Origin: Agromyces mariniharenae
GTDB lineage: Bacteria > Actinomycetota > Actinomycetes > Actinomycetales > Microbacteriaceae
Direction: 5' to 3'
DNA: 64,000 nucleotides
Assembly (NCBI RefSeq): GCF_008122505.1
Contig: NZ_VSSB01000001.1
Span: forward strand, 1,596,891-1,660,890
The translations under genes and the position numbers were made by a program. The notes beneath the pieces are model-generated. The model was not told the DNA's origin and ran no database searches. It worked only from the letters and a program-made list of their open reading frames with translations. This document shows positions 43,429-51,107 of this stretch, in pieces (position 1 is the stretch's first letter; each line of letters starts with the position of its first letter).

Positions 43429-43532
43429 TCAGCGTGCGCGCTGAGGCATCCGTCGCCCATCGGGAGATCGCCGTATCTTCGGGCTGAGGCGGCCGGCTCG
43501 GGCCTGAGGTACCCGGGGCCTGAGGTACCCGG
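43429..43532 (-). promoter_or_regulatory. Conserved upstream block of small-protein gene 2, with 16-bp direct repeat
   Basis: Contains AGCGTGCGCGCTGAGGCA and, 25 bp on, CCCATCGGGAGATCGCCGTAT, matching the block in front of small-protein gene 1 in order and spacing. Further upstream a perfect 16-bp unit, GGCCTGAGGTACCCGG, is repeated directly (43501-43516 and 43517-43532), each copy carrying the CCTGAGGTRCCC core seen once in the other block. Confidence 0.6.
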
Positions 43533-43693
43533 GGGCCAGAGCACTCCGCCGCGCTGCCGCTGCGCCCGTTGCGCCACGTCTACGGTGTCCGCGCCACTTG
43601 GACTGGCGCAGGGGATGTCGAAGTGGCGCAGACGCGGCGGGTCAGGGGACGACGCCCTCGAACGGGGTCGGCGCTTGGGCGTAGCGTGGACTC

Positions 43694-45868
43694 GTGCTCA
43701 CTCCTCCGAAGACCGCGAAGCGACCGATCGAACGCGAGCACCACGGCGACGTGGTGGTCGACGAGTACGAGTGGCTGCGGGCCAAGGACGATCCGGCCGT
43801 CCTCGCCCACCTGCACGAGGAGAACGCCTACACGAAGGCCCGCACCGAGCACCTCTCGCTGCTGCAGGAGCAGCTCTTCGAGGAGATCCGGGCGCGCACC
43901 AAGGAGACCGACCTCAGCGTTCCCACCCGCGAGGGCGACTGGTGGTACTTCACCCGCACGGTCGAGGGCGCGCAGTACGGCATCCACTGCCGGGTGCCCG
44001 CGACGGGCGACGACTGGGAGCCGCCGGTGCTGCCCGAGACCACGGGCGACGAGCTGGCGGATGCCTCGTTCGAGCGGCTCCCCGGCGAGCAGGTGCTCCT
44101 CGACGACAACGTCGAGGCCGAGGGCCACGAGTACTACGCGCTCGGGAGCTTCGACGTGACCGCCGACGGATCGACGCTCCTCTACGCGATCGACGTCGAG
44201 GGCGACGAGCGGTACACGATCCGCCTGCGCTCGCTCGACGGCTCGGGCCGCGAGTACGACGACGTGATCGAGGGCACGGCCGCGGGCGCGGTGTTCGATC
44301 CGAGCGGGCGATACCTGTTCTACGCGACGGTCGACGAGTCGTGGCGGCCCGACACGATCTGGCGGCACGAGGTCGGCACCGCGGCATCCGACGACGTCTC
44401 GGTCTTCAGTGAGCCCGACGAGCGGTTCTGGCTCGGGGTGGGCATCACCCGCAGCCGGAAGTTCCTCATGATCGAGGCCGGGTCGAACGTCACGAGCGAG
44501 ACCTGGCTGCTCGACGCCGACGATCCAGCGGGTGAGTTCCGCGTGGTGTGGCCGCGCAAGGACGGCGTCGAGTACGACGTCGAGCACGTCGTCGCGGGCG
44601 GCAAGGACCGCCTGCTGATCGTGCACAACGACGGCGCGGTGAACTTCGAGCTCGTGAGCGTCGCGGCATCTGACCCGCAGGGACCGCGACGGATGCTGCT
44701 GCCGCACGACCCCGCCGTGCGCCTCGAGGGCGTCGACGCGTTCCGCGACTTCGTGGCCGTCGAGTACCGGCGTGAGGGGCTGCCCAGGGTCGCGATCGCG
44801 AAGGTGCCGCCGGCCGGCATCCCCGCGACAGCGCCGACGGACGGTGCCACGCCCGACGACACGCTGCACGAGCTGCCGTTCGACGAGGCGCTGTTCTCGG
44901 TGGGCGTCGGCAGCAACCCCGACTGGGAGCAGCCGAGCCTGCGCATCGGGTTCTCGAGCTTCGTGACGCCGACCACGGTGTACGACGTGGTCATCGCGAC
45001 CGGCGAGCGACGCCTGCGCAAGCAGCAGCCCGTGCTCGGCGGCTACGACCCGACGCGCTACTCGCAGCGCCGCGAGTGGGCGGTGGCCGACGACGGCACG
45101 CGCATCCCGATCTCGCTCGTGTACCGCGACGACCTCGTCGACCTCGGCGTGCCCGCGCCGACGCTGCTCTACGGCTACGGCTCCTACGAGCACTCGATCG
45201 ACCCCGCGTTCGGCATCCCGCGGCTGTCGCTGCTCGACCGCGGCATGATCTTCGCGGTCGCGCACGTGCGCGGCGGCGGCGAGATGGGCCGGCTCTGGTA
45301 CGAGCACGGCAAGAAGTTCGACAAGCGCAACACCTTCACGGACTTCGTCACGGTGGCCAGGCACCTCATCGACGAGGACGTCACCGCGCCCGACCGGCTG
45401 GTCGCGCAGGGCGGCAGCGCCGGCGGGCTGCTCATGGGCGCCGTCGCGAACATGGGACCGCGGTTCTTCTCGGGGATCCTCGCCGAGGTGCCGTTCGTCG
45501 ACCCGCTCACGTCGATCCTCGACCCGTCGCTCCCGCTCACCGTGATCGAATGGGACGAGTGGGGCAACCCGCTCGACGACGCCGAGGTGTACGCCTACAT
45601 GAAGTCGTACTCGCCGTACGAGAACGTGCACCAGAACCACTACCCGCCGATCCTCGCGGTCACCTCGCTCAACGACACGCGCGTGCTCTACGTCGAGCCG
45701 GCGAAATGGGTGGCGCGGCTCCGCGACGCAGGCGCCGATCCCCTGCTGAAGACCGAGATGGCGGCCGGGCACGGCGGCGTGTCGGGGCGGTACTCCGCGT
45801 GGCGCGAGCGCGCGTTCGCGTACGCGTGGGTCATCGACCGGGCGAAGGCGCACCCGACGGGCGAGTAG
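43694..45868 (+). CDS. Oligopeptidase B-type prolyl oligopeptidase (S9A)
   Basis: A 724-residue serine peptidase. The N-terminal part begins HHGDVVVDEYEWLRAKDDPA, typical of S9A enzymes, and continues as a seven-bladed propeller. The C-terminal alpha/beta-hydrolase domain contains GYGSYEHSIDPAFG, VRGGGEMGRLWYE, nucleophile motif GGSAGGLLMG and the histidine segment AAGHGGVSGRYSAW. Oligopeptidase B cleaves short peptides after Arg/Lys in the cytosol. No signal peptide. GTG 43694 is preceded at 6 nt by TAGCGT, so the message is probably leaderless. Confidence 0.93.
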   Translation: MLTPPKTAKRPIEREHHGDVVVDEYEWLRAKDDPAVLAHLHEENAYTKARTEHLSLLQEQLFEEIRARTKETDLSVPTREGDWWYFTRTVEGAQYGIHCRVPATGDDWEPPVLPETTGDELADASFERLPGEQVLLDDNVEAEGHEYYALGSFDVTADGSTLLYAIDVEGDERYTIRLRSLDGSGREYDDVIEGTAAGAVFDPSGRYLFYATVDESWRPDTIWRHEVGTAASDDVSVFSEPDERFWLGVGITRSRKFLMIEAGSNVTSETWLLDADDPAGEFRVVWPRKDGVEYDVEHVVAGGKDRLLIVHNDGAVNFELVSVAASDPQGPRRMLLPHDPAVRLEGVDAFRDFVAVEYRREGLPRVAIAKVPPAGIPATAPTDGATPDDTLHELPFDEALFSVGVGSNPDWEQPSLRIGFSSFVTPTTVYDVVIATGERRLRKQQPVLGGYDPTRYSQRREWAVADDGTRIPISLVYRDDLVDLGVPAPTLLYGYGSYEHSIDPAFGIPRLSLLDRGMIFAVAHVRGGGEMGRLWYEHGKKFDKRNTFTDFVTVARHLIDEDVTAPDRLVAQGGSAGGLLMGAVANMGPRFFSGILAEVPFVDPLTSILDPSLPLTVIEWDEWGNPLDDAEVYAYMKSYSPYENVHQNHYPPILAVTSLNDTRVLYVEPAKWVARLRDAGADPLLKTEMAAGHGGVSGRYSAWRERAFAYAWVIDRAKAHPTGE

Positions 45869-45956
45869 CGCGGTCGGCCTCGATGGCAGGAATCCGCCGT
45901 TCGCGGGCAGCGAGCACGGGTGACGGATGTCGGGGGCCGCTGCCAGACTGCCCCTC

Positions 45957-47273
45957 ATGTCGATCCTCTCCGAGTTGAGCGAACGCGTTCCCGGCCGGGC
46001 ATTCGGACCCGGCTCCACCGAGTACGACGACGGTCGCACCGTCTTCTACGGCCCCGGCGACCCCGAGGCCGTCTTCCGCCCCACGACCGCCGAGGAGGTC
46101 GCGGCCGCCGTGCGGGCGGCCGTCGACGCGAACCTCCCGATCGCCGTGCGCAGCGGCGGCCACGGCAGCATGCCCGCCACCGGCGGCGTGGTCATCGACA
46201 TGGCCGAGTTCGACGGCGTCGACCTGCTCGACGGCGACCTGGTGCGGGTCGGCACCGGCGCCCACTGGGGCGACGTCGCGGCGGCGATCGCGCCGCACGG
46301 CCTCGCCATCACGTCGGGCGACACGCTCGACGTCGGCGTCGGCGGGCTGGCGCTCGGCGGCGGCATCGGCTGGCTCGTCCGCACGCACGGCCTCACGATC
46401 GACCTCGTGCGCGAGATCGAGTTCGTCACGGCCGCCGGTGCGGTGCTCACGGTCACTGCGGAGTCGCACCCCGACCTGTTCTGGGCGCTTCGCGGCGGTG
46501 GCGGCAACTTCGGCATCGCCACCCGCTTCGTGCTGCAGGCCTCGCCGGTCGGCGAGCTCGTCGGCGGCCACCTGCACTTCGACCAGTCGCAGGTCGGCGA
46601 CGTGCTTCGCGCGTGGCGTGACATCACGCTCGCCTCCCCCGACGAGCTCAACTCCACGCTGATCGTGATGCCCGCGATCATGCCCGAGCTGCCCGCGGGC
46701 CCGCAGCTCGCCGTGGCGCTCCGCGGCACCGAGGAGGAGCTCCGCCGCCTGCTCGAGCCGCTGCTGTCGCTCCCGTCGATCACCGACGTGTCGCTCGGCC
46801 CCGTCGCGTACGCCGAGCTGCTCGAAGCGGCGCCGCCCGGTCGTCCGCCGTTCCAGTTCGTCGGCGGCAACGGCTTCGTCGCCGACGTCTCCGACGAGCT
46901 GCTCGCCGCCGCCGAGCGCGCCTACGCGGGGCCCGCGCCGACCATGGTCATGCTGCGTGCCCTCGGCGGCGCGTTCACGCGCGTCGAATCCGACGCGACA
47001 GCGGTCGCCTACCGCGACGCGCAGGCGTTCTTCATGGTCAACAGCCTGCTGCCGCTCGACGCTCCCGCGTCCGACGTCGCCGCGGTGCGGCTCGTCGTCG
47101 ACGAACCGCTCTCGCACACGGCCGGGCACTACTCGAACTTCACGCAGGAGTTCGGCGACGACGTCACCGCGATCATCTACCCGCCCGAGACGCTCGCGCG
47201 CCTCAAGCGGGTGAAGGCCGACGTCGACCCCGACGACGTGTTCCGGCCGGCGCACCACATCACGCCGGCGTAG
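45957..47273 (+). CDS. FAD-linked oxidase, BBE-type
   Basis: A 438-residue flavoprotein of the VAO/berberine-bridge family. The FAD domain has PIAVRSGGHG, where the histidine is the usual covalent FAD attachment site, then GLALGGGIGWLVRTHGLTID and RGGGGNFGIATRF. The second covalent site of bicovalent enzymes, a cysteine in the GL-x-CD segment, is Ile here, so attachment is probably single. The C-terminus FRPAHHITP replaces the common FRxNQNIxP. Such enzymes oxidise alcohols or sugars with oxygen. CAGACT lies 7 nt before the ATG (leaderless type). Confidence 0.88.
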   Translation: MSILSELSERVPGRAFGPGSTEYDDGRTVFYGPGDPEAVFRPTTAEEVAAAVRAAVDANLPIAVRSGGHGSMPATGGVVIDMAEFDGVDLLDGDLVRVGTGAHWGDVAAAIAPHGLAITSGDTLDVGVGGLALGGGIGWLVRTHGLTIDLVREIEFVTAAGAVLTVTAESHPDLFWALRGGGGNFGIATRFVLQASPVGELVGGHLHFDQSQVGDVLRAWRDITLASPDELNSTLIVMPAIMPELPAGPQLAVALRGTEEELRRLLEPLLSLPSITDVSLGPVAYAELLEAAPPGRPPFQFVGGNGFVADVSDELLAAAERAYAGPAPTMVMLRALGGAFTRVESDATAVAYRDAQAFFMVNSLLPLDAPASDVAAVRLVVDEPLSHTAGHYSNFTQEFGDDVTAIIYPPETLARLKRVKADVDPDDVFRPAHHITPA

Positions 47274-47291
47274 GGCTCGCCACCCGACAGG

Positions 47292-47903
47292 TCACCCCAG
47301 CGGCGGGTCCTCGTGCAGGTCGTCATCGGCCGGCGCGAGGACCCAGCCGGTGAACCGCACCTCGAGGTCGCCACGCAGCGGCGCGCACACCATGGGTCCG
47401 GCGGATGCCGCGGCGGCCGGGAACGGCGCGACGCGCAGCGTACGCCAGCCGCTCGACGCCGTGCGGGCGCGCAACGTGATGTCGTCGCCGAGCTCGCCGC
47501 TCCGGCTCGCGCGGATCGTGACGAGCTGCCCGGCCCACTCCGGCACCGGAGCCATCGACCAGTCCGACACCCCGTTCGTGACGACCGCACCCAGGTGCAG
47601 CACCCCGTCGGAGACCTCGAGTCCCGCCTTCACCCACTGCTCGTCGCCGACCCACAGCAGGATGCCCGCCTGGTCGTAGAGCGCGGTCAGCGCCGACGCG
47701 TCGAAGGTCACCTCGACCGCGGCATCCGCCGGCCACGGTGCCAGGAGGCCGTGCCCGTCGTCGTGGATGAACCCGTAGTGGGTCGTGCGCCAGTAGTCGC
47801 TGCCCTCGGCGGCGCGGACCACGAGGTCGTCGCCGTCCTGCCGGGTCGACACGGGGTCCCGCGTCCACCGCCCGGCCGTCCACTCCACCCGCCGTTGCTC
47901 CAT
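47292..47903 (-). CDS. DUF1349 concanavalin-like protein
   Basis: A 203-residue soluble beta-sandwich protein. YDQAGILLWVGDEQWVKAG, then VSDGVLHLGAVVTNGVSDWS is the diagnostic core of DUF1349, a family related to regulation-of-enolase protein 1 with a concanavalin A-like fold and possible carbohydrate binding. The full family length is present. ATG 47903 has TAGCGT exactly 6 nt upstream, indicating a leaderless transcript, and it diverges from the arsenate reductase gene across 39 bp. Confidence 0.85.
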   Translation of the reverse strand: MEQRRVEWTAGRWTRDPVSTRQDGDDLVVRAAEGSDYWRTTHYGFIHDDGHGLLAPWPADAAVEVTFDASALTALYDQAGILLWVGDEQWVKAGLEVSDGVLHLGAVVTNGVSDWSMAPVPEWAGQLVTIRASRSGELGDDITLRARTASSGWRTLRVAPFPAAAASAGPMVCAPLRGDLEVRFTGWVLAPADDDLHEDPPLG

Positions 47904-47942
47904 GGGTCCACGCTAATGCGGCGAGCGCCTAGACTGCCCTCG
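47904..47942. promoter_or_regulatory. Back-to-back leaderless promoters
   Basis: The minus-strand -10 TAGCGT (47915-47910) and the plus-strand -10 TAGACT (47930-47935) are separated by 14 bp, and each is 6-7 nt from its start codon. Polymerases bound at both would clash, so the two genes should be expressed alternately. Confidence 0.6.
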
Positions 47943-48609
47943 ATGAGCACCCCCGCGAGCAACCCGACGCGCGCAGTTCAGCAGGCGGATGCCGCCGATC
48001 ATGCTTCGAGCGAGGTGCTCGCGCGCGTGGCATCCGATCTCGCCGATCGCTACGCGGGTGTGTTCTCGCCCGAGACCGTCGGCCGCTATGTGCGCGAGAG
48101 CCACGACCTGCTCATCGACCACTCGCCGCTCACCCGCTTCGTGCCGTCGCGCACGGCGACGTTCGCGGCGATCCGTCTCGAGGCGCTCGCGACCGAAGCT
48201 GCGCCGTCGCGTGACCGCCTCCCACGGGTGCTCTTCGTGTGCGTGCAGAACTCCGGCCGGTCGCAGCTGGCGGCCGCGATGCTCAAGCAGCTGGCCGGCG
48301 ATCGCGTCCGCGTGCGCAGCGCGGGGTCGCGGCCCGCGAGCACGGTGAAGTCCACGATCATCACGGCGCTCGACGAGATCGGGCTGTCGCTCGGCGGCGA
48401 GTTCCCGAAGCCCCTCACCGACGAGGTGGTGCGCGTCCGACGTGGTCGTCACGATGGGTTGCGGCGACGCGTGCCCCGTGTATCCGGGAACCCGCTACCT
48501 GGACTGGGAGCTCGAGGATCCGGCCGGGCTGCCGATCGAGCGCGTGCGCGAGATCCGCGGCGACATCGAGCGGCGCGTGCGCGAGCTGATCCACGAGCTC
48601 GAGCTGTAG
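47943..48609 (+). pseudogene. arsC: Arsenate reductase (LMW-phosphatase type) with frameshift
   Basis: The N-terminal 90 residues form the three-helix domain that precedes some actinobacterial ArsC enzymes; then comes the P-loop VCVQNSGRSQLAAAML with the CX5R catalytic loop. The frame is intact to LTDEVVR (about 48436) and then continues as low-quality basic sequence. In the +1 frame the missing part is perfect: SDVVVTMGCGDACPVYPG, then RYLDWELEDPAG and a stop at 48607-48609. A CG pair appears to be lost from a CGCGCG run at about 48432-48436. Either the gene is a recent pseudogene or the assembly has an error. If repaired, it would reduce arsenate using its second Cys pair and mycothiol or thioredoxin. 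Confidence 0.82.
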
Positions 48610-48678
48610 GCGCGGTTCGGGGCGGCATCACGTCCTCGTCGACCGCGGCCTCCGTCTCTCGGGGCGCCGCGGACCCGG

Positions 48679-49335
48679 TCAGCCCCAGGCGCCGAAGGAG
48701 TCGTCGAGCTCGTCGCGCTCCTCGCGCTTGCGGCGGGCCGCCTCGAGGTCGCGTGCGAGGTCGAGCGAGAGCCCCTCGAGGCGGTCGTCGCGCTCCAGCT
48801 CGTAGTCCTCGTCGACCTCGTAGCCCGTCCACTCGCGCGCGAGTCGCTGGTCGATGACGCCGGCGATCTCGTCCCACGCCTCGCGGCGGGCGCGCTCGGC
48901 GAATTCGGCGAGGTACGCGTCGTCGTTGCGGAGCTCGGTGAGCCGCGCCGCCACGGCGACGTTGATGCGCTCGCGCAAGCGGAGGTTCCAGGAATCCGCG
49001 CGGTGGTAGTCGTGCTGGTGCTCGGAGCGACCCTCGCGCTGCGCCGCGGACTCCCGCTCGGCCGCCGACCACTCCGCGACCTCGTCGAGCTCCACGACGA
49101 GCTCGTGCAGCACCTCGCGCGCGGCCGCGGCCGCCCGGTCGGCATCCCACGGCTCAGCGCCACGCAACGCCTCGACGATGATGCGGTTCTTCAGGGCCAT
49201 GCGACCCGCGGCCTCTGCGACGAGGAGGCCCTCGGTGAAGGACTCCTCGAACGTGAGCGGCTCGACCTCGGGCAGGGCCTTGCGGTCGAAGGGCGTGAAC
49301 CGCTTCCGCTCCTGCCGCCGCCGCCAGAACCGCAT
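48679..49335 (-). CDS. Conserved hypothetical charged helical protein
   Basis: A 218-residue protein rich in Glu, Arg and Ala with long predicted helices, for example REVLHELVVELDEVAEWSAA and the C-terminal DLARDLEAARRKREERDELD, which could form coiled coils. The N-terminus MRFWRRRQERKRFTPFDRKA is strongly basic. No catalytic motif or membrane segment is visible and I do not recognise the family. It lies alone between the arsenate reductase and the GIY-YIG-type gene, diverging from the latter. Confidence 0.65.
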   Translation of the reverse strand: MRFWRRRQERKRFTPFDRKALPEVEPLTFEESFTEGLLVAEAAGRMALKNRIIVEALRGAEPWDADRAAAAAREVLHELVVELDEVAEWSAAERESAAQREGRSEHQHDYHRADSWNLRLRERINVAVAARLTELRNDDAYLAEFAERARREAWDEIAGVIDQRLAREWTGYEVDEDYELERDDRLEGLSLDLARDLEAARRKREERDELDDSFGAWG

Positions 49336-49454
49336 CGCGCTGCCCTTCGCCTCCGAACCCCCGCGTCCGAACGCCGGTCGGCGGTCGGAGAACGAGCCTA
49401 TCGCGGGCGGGTGGACGCCCGTCGGGTGTCGGCGGTCGTGGGTAGCCTGCTCGC

Positions 49455-50015
49455 ATGACGTGCGGGATCATCCTCGCCGACGGGCGCGCGTGCGACGAGC
49501 CCGTCGAGGCCGGCGCGCCCCTGAACCTGTGCACCGGGCACCTGCTCGAGGCGCACGATTGGGTGGCGCGGGCCGTCGGCACGACCGATCTGCTGCCGTC
49601 GCCGTGCCTCGCCTGCGGCTCGCGCATCGGGGTGCGATACCCGTCGGGGTGGGTGTGCGCCGAGTGCGAGTGGCGCGTGGGCGAGGTGCCCGACGACGAG
49701 CTCGATCGGCCGCGCGTCGAGGTGGTCTACTACATCCGCTACCGCGACCAGATCAAGATCGGCACGTCGGTCAATCCGCGCCTGCGGCTCGCGAGCCTGC
49801 CCCACGACGAGGTCCTCGCCTTCGAGCGCGGCGGTCGCGCGGTCGAGCAGCGGCGACACGTCCAGTTCGCGGCGCACCGGTTCGCGGGCACCGAGTGGTT
49901 CGCGGTGCACGACGCGCTGCTCGAGCACATCGCCGAGCTGTCGGCGGGGGTCGACGACCCGTGGCGCGAGTACGAGCGCTGGGTGCTGCGGCGGGTGGCG
50001 CTGCGCACGTCGTAG
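49455..50015 (+). CDS. Zinc-ribbon protein with GIY-YIG-superfamily (T5orf172/MUG113-like) domain
   Basis: A 186-residue protein. The first 75 residues contain several cysteines, including a CLACG-x-CAEC zinc-ribbon pair. Residues 88-160 read VVYYIRYRDQIKIGTSVNPR, then RLASLPHDEVLAF, EQRRHVQFAAHRFAGTEWFA, which is the T5orf172/MUG113 version of the GIY-YIG nuclease fold: YYI and KIGTS strands, the Arg of NPR, and the catalytic-type Glu in the EQRRH helix. Homologues are common in phages and in bacterial genomes next to defence genes. Cleavage activity is plausible but unproven. TAGCCT lies 6 nt before the ATG. Confidence 0.78.
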   Translation: MTCGIILADGRACDEPVEAGAPLNLCTGHLLEAHDWVARAVGTTDLLPSPCLACGSRIGVRYPSGWVCAECEWRVGEVPDDELDRPRVEVVYYIRYRDQIKIGTSVNPRLRLASLPHDEVLAFERGGRAVEQRRHVQFAAHRFAGTEWFAVHDALLEHIAELSAGVDDPWREYERWVLRRVALRTS

Positions 50016-50250
50016 CGGCGGCACGGCGACGGATGCCGGCGATACCTCGAGTTGCGCCCGTGGATCCGCGTCGACATGAGCGACTGCAGGAACTTCCGGG
50101 CGAAACGCCGGTCGGGCGGCCGCTCACGGCGGCGTGTCGGCGAATTCTTCCTGCATCCGGGTCAGGTCGAGGTGGGTCGACGGCGACGGATGCCGCGGGC
50201 AGCGGCCCGGCGAGCACCGGGTTCTCGGGGTCGGCGCGCTCGGCCCGGGC
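50016..50250. other. Non-coding gap
   Basis: 235 bp between the GIY-YIG-type gene and the convergent zinc-ribbon gene. It holds two GACGGATGCC words (50028 and 50188) and GC-rich partial palindromes but no convincing gene or terminator. Confidence 0.5.
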
Positions 50251-50475
50251 TCACGGGCAGTAGAGCTGCGTGCGCTCCCCCGAGCGGTCGATGTCGTGCT
50301 CCGACATGGGTGCGCCGCAGAGCGGGCACGCCGCCGGGCGCGCCGCGACGGGCTCTTCGTCGTAGGGGCCGAGGGGCGGCGGCCCGATGTAGGGCAGCAG
50401 GCGGGCGTTGAGGCGCTCGATGAAGCCCGCGTAGCCGCGCGAGCCCGTGCGGTCGCCACGGGTGGGTCGTGTCAT
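50251..50475 (-). CDS. Small zinc-ribbon protein
   Basis: A 74-residue protein: an N-terminal helix YAGFIERLNARLLPYIGPPP followed by a zinc-ribbon with CPLCG and a terminal YCP, so at least three metal-ligand cysteines and a histidine (SEHDID) are present. TACACT lies exactly 6 nt before the ATG, so the message is probably leaderless, and the MarR-type palindrome overlaps that box. It is divergent from the OhrR-like regulator, hence its likely target. Similar short zinc-ribbon proteins are common in actinobacteria but uncharacterised. Confidence 0.75.
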   Translation of the reverse strand: MTRPTRGDRTGSRGYAGFIERLNARLLPYIGPPPLGPYDEEPVAARPAACPLCGAPMSEHDIDRSGERTQLYCP

Positions 50476-50479
50476 ATCA

Positions 50480-50491
50480 TTAGTGTACTAA
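50480..50491. promoter_or_regulatory. MarR/OhrR-type operator
   Basis: TTAGT-GT-ACTAA, an inverted repeat with 2-nt spacer, centred in the 29-bp region between the divergent zinc-ribbon and ohrR-like genes. It is one of the few AT-rich stretches in the window and covers the -10 box TACACT of the zinc-ribbon gene. Confidence 0.65.
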
Positions 50492-50504
50492 CTATTCGCA
50501 CGCG

Positions 50505-51092
50505 ATGCATACTGGAGCCATGGACGACCGACGAACGACGACCGCCACCGCTGACCCGGTGACGCCCGAGACGGCGGCGGCGAGCCAGATGGCGACCACC
50601 CCGAGGTCGGCGACCACCCCGAGGTCGGCGACCACCGTCGGCAACGCCGGCGTCGTGGCATCCGACGACCTGCTCGCCCTCGAGAACCAGGTCTGCTTCG
50701 CGCTGGCGGTGGCCGCGCGCGGCGTGATCGGGGTGTACCGGCCGATCCTCGAGCCGCTCGGGCTCACGCACCCGCAGTACCTCGTGATGCTCGCGCTCTG
50801 GGGCCGCAGCCCGCGCACCGTGCGCGACCTCGGCGAGGCCCTGCAGCTCGAGCCGGCGACGCTCTCGCCGCTGCTCAAGCGGCTCGAGGCGCAGGGCTAC
50901 GTGACCCGCGAGCGCAGCGCCCGCGACGAGCGCGCGCTCGACGTCGCGCTGACGGACGCCGGGCGTGCCCTCCGCGAGCGGGCGCTCGCGATCCCGCCGC
51001 AGGTCGTCGACCGGCTCGGGATGAGCCTCGACGAGCTCGGCGCGCTGCGCGACCGCCTCGCCGAGGTGATCGCGGCGGTGCAGCGCGGCTGA
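50505..51092 (+). CDS. ohrR: OhrR-like MarR-family regulator
   Basis: A 195-residue regulator. After a 55-residue Thr/Pro/Ala-rich extension the OhrR core reads LENQVCFALAVAARGVIGVYRPILEPLGLTHPQYLV (in two overlapping parts) with the reactive-cysteine position occupied (Cys64), followed by a winged helix, VRDLGEALQLEPATLSPLLK and RDERALDVALTDAGRAL. OhrR proteins derepress when this cysteine is oxidised by organic peroxides. No ohr gene is adjacent; the divergent neighbour is a zinc-ribbon peptide. The start is ATG 50505 or ATG 50520; neither has a clear ribosome site. Confidence 0.82.
   Translation: MHTGAMDDRRTTTATADPVTPETAAASQMATTPRSATTPRSATTVGNAGVVASDDLLALENQVCFALAVAARGVIGVYRPILEPLGLTHPQYLVMLALWGRSPRTVRDLGEALQLEPATLSPLLKRLEAQGYVTRERSARDERALDVALTDAGRALRERALAIPPQVVDRLGMSLDELGALRDRLAEVIAAVQRG
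50592..50636 (+). repeat. 18-bp tandem repeat in the ohrR-like gene
   Basis: Two and a half identical copies of GCGACCACCCCGAGGTCG encode the repeated hexapeptide ATTPRS in the disordered N-terminal extension. The number of copies may vary between strains without breaking the frame. Confidence 0.8.
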
Positions 51093-51107
51093 TCGGCCGC
51101 GCCGCGC

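Noticed and set aside
39611..43500. Plus-strand peptides with the shared phrase ACALRHP-x-PIGRSPY in the two conserved upstream blocks, partly with synonymous differences
   Set aside because: The similarity comes from conserved DNA words with fixed spacing; neither frame has a ribosome site or a sensible stop, and both run on into non-coding composition. I interpret the block as regulatory.
50140..50170. A ten-codon minus-strand ORF in the gap after the GIY-YIG-type gene
   Set aside because: No ribosome site, no promoter and too short to judge.
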